This document shows, piece after piece, positions 9,323-17,047 of a stretch of 45,814 bases of DNA. A program made the position numbers and the translations under genes. The notes below the pieces were generated by a model. It saw nothing but the letters and a program-made list of their open reading frames with translations. It was not told the DNA's origin and made no database searches. This DNA is from Sergeia podlipaevii (lineage: Eukaryota > Euglenozoa > Kinetoplastea > Trypanosomatida > Trypanosomatidae), in assembly GCA_030849805.1 (NCBI GenBank), contig JASANZ010002104.1:1-45814 (forward strand), in the 5' to 3' direction. Positions within the stretch are counted from its first letter, which is position 1; each line of letters starts with the position of its first letter.

Positions 9323-10333
9323 TTATCTGTTCCGTGCACCAGTAAGCTGCGCTACGTTATAGTAGCGTTTTGTGAAATGACGGGCGCGCTGAATCAAAGT
9401 ACAGCCCAAAGTATCAGCTTTGAGCTGGTGAACCCACAGTAGTGGCTGTGATTTACGCTCAATCCCGGGAGTTTCGGGCACTTCTAGTTCACCCAATCTC
9501 CCTATTAGGCCCAAGTGGGAAACTGCTTCCCATCTCCCGTTAATATAAATGAATGGTTGTGTCATCGCCTTGGTAAGCACGTATCTTGGCATCGAGGACA
9601 TCATCTCCGTTTGCTTCTCCAATGGCAGCTGTGATACATGAGCAAGATATATCGGGTCCAGCGTCGTCACAGTGCGAGACGTCTCGCCATTCTTGACTCG
9701 GCATCCCGAATGTATTACGTTGTTTTCAGCCACCCATTTCATTGAGATGTACCCAAACTGCGCCATCACCGTGGTCAGCCCCGACTGAACCGCATCAGGA
9801 AGCGGCTGCCCCGTCTCTAAGTTCAAATGCGTCAGTGTACTATCTACGCGAAATGGATTTGACGTTTCCTGCGCATTGACGAGCGTCACTGTGGGATTGG
9901 CTGGTGCATCGCATTGCGCAACCGTGCAAGAGCACAACATGCGGTCGTGAGCACTTTTTGTTGTTGTCTGATAAAATGTGGAATCTAAGTATTCGTCTGC
10001 GGTGGCACTACGCCATATGAGGTCGTCACCCTCTGTGGATCGTGATATTATGAGTGGGGCCATTCCAAGAGGAGGCGGAGGCGGTCCCCTGTTAAGGAGC
10101 AACTTTTGTGTCCGTAATGGTAGATGAGAGAATGGAAACGCTGACAACTCCCGATCTACAAGCGAATCTGTTGAAATCTTGAGCTTTTGTATCCCCATGC
10201 ATTTGACACCAAAATAATATTCATGGCAAGGCATTAACCATGATTTGCTCTGTAGAAAGTGAGAAGAGGCATACGCCTCGAGCTGTGATTGAGCGTCAAC
10301 GTTAGCAATGCGCCGTCGCGCAAGCGCCAACAT
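9323..10333 (-). CDS. Conserved-looking protein of unknown function, possibly mitochondrial; start unresolved
   Basis: 336 residues if started at the only in-frame ATG before the core, at 10333 (MLALARRRIANVDAQ). The open frame continues upstream to about 10408 and encodes a basic then hydrophobic stretch (KAHKFFSVIFTICMLALARRR) that begins only with GTG, after a TGA. An ATG in another frame (10386-10384) precedes it. The Arg-rich, hydrophobic N-terminus suggests organellar targeting. The body has no membrane span. It contains a short proline run (GPPPPPLG), a cysteine cluster (MLCSCTVAQCDA), and a well-structured C-terminal half (QPFIYINGRWEAVSHLGLIGRLGEL, split by eye). I do not recognise a family; a kinetoplastid-specific mitochondrial factor is one possibility. 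That it is a gene is supported by length, balanced composition and position in the co-oriented cluster. Confidence 0.65.
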   Translation of the reverse strand: MLALARRRIANVDAQSQLEAYASSHFLQSKSWLMPCHEYYFGVKCMGIQKLKISTDSLVDRELSAFPFSHLPLRTQKLLLNRGPPPPPLGMAPLIISRSTEGDDLIWRSATADEYLDSTFYQTTTKSAHDRMLCSCTVAQCDAPANPTVTLVNAQETSNPFRVDSTLTHLNLETGQPLPDAVQSGLTTVMAQFGYISMKWVAENNVIHSGCRVKNGETSRTVTTLDPIYLAHVSQLPLEKQTEMMSSMPRYVLTKAMTQPFIYINGRWEAVSHLGLIGRLGELEVPETPGIERKSQPLLWVHQLKADTLGCTLIQRARHFTKRYYNVAQLTGARNR

Positions 10334-10799
10334 GCAAATGGTGAAAATGACAGAAAAGAACTTGTGTGCTTTTCTTTCCTTCGCATGCTTTTGACTGCAC
10401 GCCTGCACAAATCACCAAAATAAGCAGGATATATACAGTCCTCTATTGCGACCACTATAAAATCACATGGAATGCATATTATTATTAGTAGTATTATAAT
10501 TATTAAAAGTGATCAGAAACGTCATGGAGTGGGGCAACTAATTACACACAGAAAAAAAAGGATGGTACCGTAAAACTGCAAAGCAAAACATTCGTAATGA
10601 AAAACACCTGGTTTTCATTTTGTCTCTCAATGTACTTCCACATAAAATTTAGCCGGATTTCTTTTTAAGCCTAGTCACCGTTTAGGATAAATAGCTAGCA
10701 AAGCTAATACTTGCCCGTGTCCTTCCCTCCCCCCCCCTCCTCTCTGTACCACCACCAACTATTCGCATACTAGGAAAAGAAGATGGTGAAAGAAAGAAT
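10334..10799. other. Intergenic spacer
   Basis: About 465 bases. The part next to the unknown gene holds the disputed N-terminal extension (10334-10408). The rest is AT-rich, with a C-run and C/T-rich patch near 10723-10745. No gene is identified. Confidence 0.5.
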
Positions 10800-13157
10800 T
10801 CAATTCACATCCTCGCTACCCACATCATCGCCACCAAATCTCACTGTCACCTGCTGTTTTCTACGAGCAACAGTCTTGAATTCATTAATATCCATACACA
10901 TAGACTCCCATAGCGTCCAGTACGTCGATCCAGTGAGAGATGCCGGATCCTGACTATCCCCGCAAGCATCCAGTACTGCATGTGCCTGCGCGGGATTCCC
11001 ACATCGACGCTCAAGGGCGGCCCAGTGTAGAGCAATCCTGTGTATCAGCTGAGGAGCCCGCAGCCGCGCCAAAAGTGTCCCGCAAAACTGCCGTGTCCCA
11101 GCAATGCCGCGGTGTTCGTGAGTGTAACGCACTGCCTGCTCCATCAATCCAAGCACGAGTGCCACCTGCTCAGGAGCCACGGCAATAGCAAGCAAAGCAG
11201 CCCGCTGCAGTGTCTGCGTTGCCTCTCCACACAACCCAACTCTGCCCTCCAGTGCCGCACATGCTACCAGTAGTTCCACTGTTGCAGCAGGAGCAACCGC
11301 TATTGAAACTGCCGCCGCTTCTAATGAAAGGCGACACACTTCTCTTAACCTTGACAAGGGCAGAGCGGGGCCGTATGTGCGGCATAAAAAAGCCATACTC
11401 TGAGTGAGCACAAACACACGGGCGGCCGGCTCAGCTGCAGTTACAGAAGAAGAAAGACATTTATCTATCTCCTTGCTAGCTGCATCGCACCTACCACTAT
11501 CTACCAGCCTGCGGGCCATGTAGCACGCTGCCTCTGCCGTGTAAGCATAAGAAGCGCTGTGTGCGGAAAGTAGCCTAGAGAGTTCATCTTCTGTGCCATA
11601 ACAGCAGCATAGGTCGAAACACAAGACCCACGCCTCAGGGCATAGCACTACATGTGGCTGAGGGTGTTGGCCTACAAGAAGACCTCCGCGGCCACGCTTA
11701 GTAGCGGCAGTTGGAAGGGTTGCTAGTCGCGTGAAAAGGTACTGGAACACATCTTCTGGAGCATTGCTGGTCATAAGTTTAACTTCTACCAAGTTTCCTA
11801 GTAACATCATGTTGGCCGAGGTGCTGGAAAATGTCGTTGACCACGCGCCTGTGGCAAGAACGTTGATGGCCCCGCCTACGTCTCTCATATGAAGAAGGGC
11901 TGACGCCAGCCCACTAAATAACTCCGCGGCGGCAGCCTCTACTACCGCTAGCCCTGTTGTGCACTGTGCAATGGCTTGGCGAAACAGCGATACAATGTCG
12001 TCTGCTGTAGCGCGTTGAGTAAATACACGCTCTCGTAGAAGCTCCACCCGCTTTAACCAGAGAGGCACGTGATGGGGAGAATTTCTGAGCTGAGCTTGGT
12101 TCATGAGAAGCGCGTAGTCCTCTACTAGCTCGCGCATGTAACCTCGCGGGTCAGCAGCATGTATGCCAAACATACACGCAGTAATGGTATTGTACTCCTC
12201 GTCACTGCAGCGCTGCACTGCTTCACTGAGCGCGAAAGACTCGTATACTTGATCCTCAAGTTCAACTGCAGTGCTGTACGCCATCGAAAAGCTGTCAGGA
12301 TCAGAAGCAGTTTGCAAAAGGTTTTTCATTGCTGCGCGGCCCTCTGAAATGCTTCCTTGTCCGTAGAGAAACACAACAAAAGAAAGAACAAGCTCGACAG
12401 GCGACGCACTATACGTCTTGCCTGCCTCTATGAGATGTGACAGCGCAGCTGAACTGCCGGTGAACGTCCATCCACGCGACTGCAGTACCATCTGCGCCTG
12501 CTCCCAAAAATCCGGCTCTCGCAGAAGAGCGTCACTGTAGCCTCGCTCAGCGGCATATGCGATGCATTCCTCGAGGTACATGTTGCGGTTGCCACGGCCG
12601 AGGAGGAGCGCAAAGTACTCTCGCCGCCTCGAGGTAGTAGGATCACTGAGTAGGTAGAGACGCCACACTACCCTGAATGTTTCGTCCGGCACATGTGGTG
12701 ACGTTGTCCATAACTTAAGTCGCTTCCAAATCTGATAATGGTGCTCTACCGGCAACGACGCCAGCGCTCTACCCGCTATACAACGTGTCATAGTAAGCCG
12801 CACCACTGAAAAAGACAATATATAGTCTAAAAAGGCACACCAAAGTGACACACATAACGGGAGATCACTTACTGCTCGCTCATAGAGCTCTCGCACTATC
12901 ATAAATAGTTCATTTATAGAGCATAAAGCAGCCTCGCCCTTCCGGCTTTCAATATAGGCAGTCCAAAGTCTCTCATTTGCTGGAATAGACCGCAACGCAC
13001 GTTCGTAAACCGTGTTGACAGCGTTCGCTCGCGCAATGGGACACTTGTATGAGCTTGACGCGCCAACAGCGCGAATAAGATCAAGCCAGTTATCAAGAGA
13101 ATCAGGCCGTTGGATCACCTCCCACTGAAGCGCGTCGACCTTCGCCTCGGTGTGCAT
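10800..13157 (-). CDS. SYF1: Pre-mRNA splicing factor SYF1-like HAT-repeat protein
   Basis: 785 residues from the ATG at 13157 (the codon before it is TTG). The protein is built almost entirely of half-a-TPR (HAT) helices. The N-terminal repeats match the SYF1/XAB2 pattern: DNWLDLIRA, VYERALRSIPANERLWTAYI, LYERAVSDLPLCVSLWCAFL, GRALASLPVEHHYQIWKRL, VWRLYLLSDP. Length is near that of human XAB2 (about 855). SYF1 is an arch-shaped scaffold of the Prp19/NTC-related complex that holds the catalytic spliceosome together. In trypanosomatids the same machinery performs spliced-leader trans-splicing on every mRNA, so it should be essential and nuclear. The C-terminal half is more diverged. The paralogous CRN/CLF1 scaffold is the main alternative, but the N-terminal repeats fit SYF1 better. 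The frame is intact. Confidence 0.78.
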   Translation of the reverse strand: MHTEAKVDALQWEVIQRPDSLDNWLDLIRAVGASSSYKCPIARANAVNTVYERALRSIPANERLWTAYIESRKGEAALCSINELFMIVRELYERAVSDLPLCVSLWCAFLDYILSFSVVRLTMTRCIAGRALASLPVEHHYQIWKRLKLWTTSPHVPDETFRVVWRLYLLSDPTTSRRREYFALLLGRGNRNMYLEECIAYAAERGYSDALLREPDFWEQAQMVLQSRGWTFTGSSAALSHLIEAGKTYSASPVELVLSFVVFLYGQGSISEGRAAMKNLLQTASDPDSFSMAYSTAVELEDQVYESFALSEAVQRCSDEEYNTITACMFGIHAADPRGYMRELVEDYALLMNQAQLRNSPHHVPLWLKRVELLRERVFTQRATADDIVSLFRQAIAQCTTGLAVVEAAAAELFSGLASALLHMRDVGGAINVLATGAWSTTFSSTSANMMLLGNLVEVKLMTSNAPEDVFQYLFTRLATLPTAATKRGRGGLLVGQHPQPHVVLCPEAWVLCFDLCCCYGTEDELSRLLSAHSASYAYTAEAACYMARRLVDSGRCDAASKEIDKCLSSSVTAAEPAARVFVLTQSMAFLCRTYGPALPLSRLREVCRLSLEAAAVSIAVAPAATVELLVACAALEGRVGLCGEATQTLQRAALLAIAVAPEQVALVLGLMEQAVRYTHEHRGIAGTRQFCGTLLARLRAPQLIHRIALHWAALERRCGNPAQAHAVLDACGDSQDPASLTGSTYWTLWESMCMDINEFKTVARRKQQVTVRFGGDDVGSEDVN

Positions 13158-13656
13158 CAACGCAAATGGCAGAGGACGGAATAGTAGCAGTAGGATCCGC
13201 CTCTTGCACTATTTGTAAGAGGGCCACAAAAAAGAATATGTCTTTTCTTCAAGCTAAAGGTAAATGTATCGAGAGCGTACAGCCCTCCTATAAACTATAT
13301 ATATACGTGTGTGTGTATGTACTAATCGACGATATGTGTCCGCACAACATCAAGAAAAAAGAAAAAGAAAATTTAAGATAAATAAAAAACTGTGACGTAC
13401 ATGTGGCTGCCCACAATATAAATGGAGGCTAAACAATAGAAATTGTCACGCAATACTTCTTGATAAAAGAAAAAAATCAACGCATCATTATTCATTCACC
13501 ATATAGTTAGTTTCTTCAAGATAAAAGAATCACCAAAGAGCAATAGCAAGCATTGATAATAATTGTGCTTCTTTTTGGTCTTGAACCGCAACCTACCTTC
13601 ATTGGAAAATTGGAGAAAGCGCTAAATGTGCATCTGCAAAAGTAGGGTGTTACTCC

Positions 13657-13692
<36 letters not shown>

Positions 13693-13701
13693 GTGGACAA
13701 C
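13158..13701. other. Intergenic spacer upstream of SYF1
   Basis: About 545 bases. On the coding strand a pyrimidine-rich stretch (about 13250-13210) ending in ACAAATAG is a plausible SYF1 splice acceptor, giving a 5' UTR of some 50 nt. The far end holds a CT/AT microsatellite listed separately. No gene is seen. Confidence 0.5.
13659..13692. repeat. (CT)n-(AT)n compound microsatellite
   Basis: Ten CT units followed by about seven AT units, ending nine bases from the stop codon of the lipase-like gene, so it begins the 3' UTR of that transcript. On the transcribed strand it reads as AT then GA repeats. Confidence 0.9.
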
Positions 13702-16575
13702 TCAAGAACAAGGGGTAGGCAGCATAATAGGGTTCAGCAAAGTAACTAGGGAATCCACAGAGAGAGAACGAAGTGACACGGCAAATTCAAAGGGATCCTG
13801 CTGTATTCCAAGTTGTGCGAATGCAGCGCTGATGGTTTGCACAGAGGGGGCAAGACAGACTCCTACAACAGGGACCTCGCCATTCCATCGTCCAGCGCAC
13901 ACTGAGGACACAACAGCAGCACGGACGGTGTCTGCCGATAGTTCAGGACTAGATGAAGAACAAGCACCACTCACACACTCATCAATTTTGGAGAGTAGTA
14001 AATGCACAGAAACCGAGTGGCTTTGACGCCAGTTGTTGACATTTCTGCCGATCTTCTGAACTGCCCCAACGAGAGAAGCAAACTGCGTGCTGCCCATGTC
14101 CCCTGCTTCACCAACGATGAAGACGCTGCTGCGCATGCCTAGAAATGCTATCCGCTCAAGTTCAGCCAGCTGCCCCTCGCGCAAAGAAAATGCAAGTCCG
14201 TAAAAGCTAGAGAACCTCTCGCGCAGCACACCACGCAGTGCAGCAGTAAGTGTCGAGCACCCACTTCCCTGGCAGCCAATGACTGCTAGGCACCTCAGCT
14301 GCACATGAGCGAGCCTCAGCTCATGCAACAAGCACCCGGCCCACATGGCCGCAGCATCCGATAACAAATCTACAGCAGCCGTCATGGCAGTTGCTGGATC
14401 CGTGTGAGAAGACAGTAATGGATGAATATGAGCATAGAAGGAACTAAAAGAAAGATAAGTAGCCAGACCGCCTTCGTGTACATCACAGTTAATGCAAGTC
14501 CCCCGACTATTCTGTAAGTATGTGAGAACAGACGCATGAAGCTCGGCCTCAAGCAGAACTATCGGCGCCTCGCGTGGCAATGAAAAGACCGATTCCAATT
14601 GCACTACAGACAGCAGACGGCGTAGCTGCTGTGCATAGAGGGATGCGTCGTGAAGCAGTGGTAGTCCAGCCAAAAGCTTCTTCAGTAACTGAGAAGGACC
14701 TTCGCCGGTATTATTGATTGATCCGACCGTATCATCTGACATTACATCGAGCATAGGTACCGCCACTTCAGAACTAGAAGCTTTAGAGGAAGAAAAGCGA
14801 GCAGCAATGGCATTGGCGAGAATGAGTATACCGTTGGTAGTACCGACACGTCCGCGATGGTAACAAACAGCCCTTGCAGCTGCACGCAATTGATGATGTA
14901 CAGCAGACAATGTAACAGCACTCGGAGTGGCCAAGCGGCAAAGCAGCAAAAATTCGAGTGAGGGCTCAAGTAATTCCATCGGAGTGCCCGCCTCCCACGT
15001 AACTGGTTGAGAGCCAGAGCGAAAGAATAGTGTGGAAAGCGCCAAAGAAACTGGGATCTTCAGACGATAAGGATCTGTACATCCCATATCGGTGCTAAGA
15101 AGAATACTTACACGTATAGAGGAAGTAGGAGCACCACCCAAGTACGTGCATTGTGTTGCGAGAACACCGAAAATGTTTAACTCTACTTTCAGTTCCCTTG
15201 TAGCTATAGACTTGATCACAGCTGGAAGTGGCACATCAGCAACCTCTAACATACAAGTAATGCTCGGCGCCACGTGAAGATTCTCCCCACAAACCTTCAG
15301 AACTGTGCTCGACCGTGTGGCAGCAACAGTAATGGAGTCAATCTGTGGAGCAAGAGGGGGCATAGCAAGAGACATATGTAGTATCCCGCTCAGTATCTGA
15401 ATGTGCTTGCAGACATCCAGGCACTCCATTCGCTCCTCATCAGCCAGCTCCCCAGCAGCTGCTATAGTACTGGCGAGCGCATAGTGCCCTGTGCTAGGAG
15501 ATAATACAGGACCACATCGAATGCCAAGATAAGCACATAGACGCCGCCGTGGCGGGGAGCCACCAGATAAGCCGCTACAAGGATCTCCAACATTGGGGAC
15601 GCCAGTGTAGTGCAGAAAGTTACCACTCAGTCGTGCGGTGCGGCGGAGGACGGCCTGTCGCACGTCATCATTAAATTGCAATCGAGGCGAGCCAAATGTA
15701 ACGCAAAGGATACGTGGCACGACATCAGGGGCAACGGCAAGAGCTTCGCTCAGCAGCGCATGCGTCGCAGCGGCCGCTCGAACACCTGTCTGTCCAATGC
15801 CGCACAACACAACAGTAGCGTCTTCGTCCATTACTCGCAACAACACTTCAGTCAGTGTTTGTTGATCCACAAGTGCAGTAGATCCCGTACGGGAACGTTC
15901 CTTTTTGCCAGACACTGTCATCATGGAGCCGACATAGTAGTACACCACGTGCGGCTTGTTTACATACTCTGCTCGAGCACCCTGCAGAGAGAGACCCGTA
16001 CTGTGAAGCGCGAGTGGTTCTGGTATCACAGAAAAGTCAGACTTATGAAATGCATGTGGTTTGAATGACCTGATAGAGTCCGCCCCTCCTGCACAGAGCG
16101 TCAACGCATCCAAAATGAGTACCAATGCGGTGCTTCCACAGTATAGCGTGTCCGACGGTATGTCAGCCACGAAGGAAGGCAGTAGCCATGAAACGGACAC
16201 ATCGGTGACAAGGTTAATGGTGCAGCTGACAGAAGCCAGTGCGGTTGCACCGCCGCCTCCATGAATTGTACCCCGCGCAGTGAGGCGTACCTGCAGGGTT
16301 CCATGAGGCTGATGTAGAGGGTGTACTACGTAGGTAGCCTCGGTGGTTGTGCAGCTAGGAGGTGCGGGGGCACCAGATTGGTGCACACCTTGGCATTCCA
16401 CCGTATACTCCCAGTTTATCCGGCACTGAAGACGAGCATCGCCTGAGTATTGCGGTGGTTCCCACACTAGGATGGTGAAGGTCGGATACGTGACGCATGA
16501 TACTGGACGATCAAGCTTAAAGGCACCACCACGTATACGCAACGCATCAGCGATGGACCGCCCTTCTGATCTCAT
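13702..16575 (-). CDS. Large lipase-3-like / P-loop-like fusion with degenerate active sites
   Basis: 957 residues from an ATG at 16575. Residues about 20-125 form a beta-rich N-terminal region. Residues about 140-370 resemble a class 3 lipase alpha/beta-hydrolase: the nucleophile elbow lies in TVVLCGIGQTGVRAAAA (about 255-271), followed by ILCVTFGSPRLQFNDDV, NFLHYTGVPNVGDP and GHYALAS. The expected GxSxG serine is Gln262 (GIGQTG), so it is probably not a lipase. Residues about 417-475 look like an IPT/TIG-type beta domain (VLKVCGENLHVAPSITC). The C-terminus (about 762-957) looks like a small P-loop GTPase: AVIGCQGSGCST resembles Walker A but has Cys773 where the invariant Lys should be, then VFIVGEAGDMGST and LLLSKIDEC in the places of switch II and NKxD. 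It is most simply a pseudoenzyme scaffold. No membrane span is clear. Family name unknown. Confidence 0.65.
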   Translation of the reverse strand: MRSEGRSIADALRIRGGAFKLDRPVSCVTYPTFTILVWEPPQYSGDARLQCRINWEYTVECQGVHQSGAPAPPSCTTTEATYVVHPLHQPHGTLQVRLTARGTIHGGGGATALASVSCTINLVTDVSVSWLLPSFVADIPSDTLYCGSTALVLILDALTLCAGGADSIRSFKPHAFHKSDFSVIPEPLALHSTGLSLQGARAEYVNKPHVVYYYVGSMMTVSGKKERSRTGSTALVDQQTLTEVLLRVMDEDATVVLCGIGQTGVRAAAATHALLSEALAVAPDVVPRILCVTFGSPRLQFNDDVRQAVLRRTARLSGNFLHYTGVPNVGDPCSGLSGGSPPRRRLCAYLGIRCGPVLSPSTGHYALASTIAAAGELADEERMECLDVCKHIQILSGILHMSLAMPPLAPQIDSITVAATRSSTVLKVCGENLHVAPSITCMLEVADVPLPAVIKSIATRELKVELNIFGVLATQCTYLGGAPTSSIRVSILLSTDMGCTDPYRLKIPVSLALSTLFFRSGSQPVTWEAGTPMELLEPSLEFLLLCRLATPSAVTLSAVHHQLRAAARAVCYHRGRVGTTNGILILANAIAARFSSSKASSSEVAVPMLDVMSDDTVGSINNTGEGPSQLLKKLLAGLPLLHDASLYAQQLRRLLSVVQLESVFSLPREAPIVLLEAELHASVLTYLQNSRGTCINCDVHEGGLATYLSFSSFYAHIHPLLSSHTDPATAMTAAVDLLSDAAAMWAGCLLHELRLAHVQLRCLAVIGCQGSGCSTLTAALRGVLRERFSSFYGLAFSLREGQLAELERIAFLGMRSSVFIVGEAGDMGSTQFASLVGAVQKIGRNVNNWRQSHSVSVHLLLSKIDECVSGACSSSSPELSADTVRAAVVSSVCAGRWNGEVPVVGVCLAPSVQTISAAFAQLGIQQDPFEFAVSLRSLSVDSLVTLLNPIMLPTPCS

Positions 16576-17047
16576 CCTAAATATATAAACTTATAGATGC
16601 TCAGCAAGAGCGCCTGAAACACCACGATCCATCAAGTGCAAGTGTCTGCACTGATTTCTTGAAACAAAACTATTCCTCCGTTAAAAACTACTTGCATTCA
16701 ATACCAGAAATGAAGAAGGTATGGTAAAAAGAGAGAAGTCAAAAAAAAAAAAAAACGCGCGCGGCCAGAGATGAAAAATGTAGAGCTGCTGTTTTGTTGT
16801 TGTTGCACATAAGAAAAAAGGCAATGACGCAAAAGTAACACACTGATAAAAAGCAATGATATAGTCACAAAAACTTTTTCCTTCTTCATGGCTATGTTAT
16901 ATATAAACAAAATCTGTAAATCTTCACTCATGCAAAATCAAGTTGCTCTAAAAGGATGTCGATTCTAAAAAAAAAAAAATATATATAGGGCCACCTAGAA
17001 AACTACATGCGTTCGCACTTCGATGTCTGCAAGGCTGCATAACTGGT
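16576..17047. other. Intergenic spacer
   Basis: About 470 AT-rich bases with A-runs at 16741-16754 and 16967-16979, which are T-runs on the coding strand. A 77-codon frame (16698-16931 minus) is Phe/Leu-rich translation of these tracts and not a credible gene. Confidence 0.55.

Noticed and set aside
9323..10333. Assignment of this protein to a named mitoribosome or editing component
   Set aside because: The targeting-like N-terminus is suggestive, but no specific motif supports any named component.
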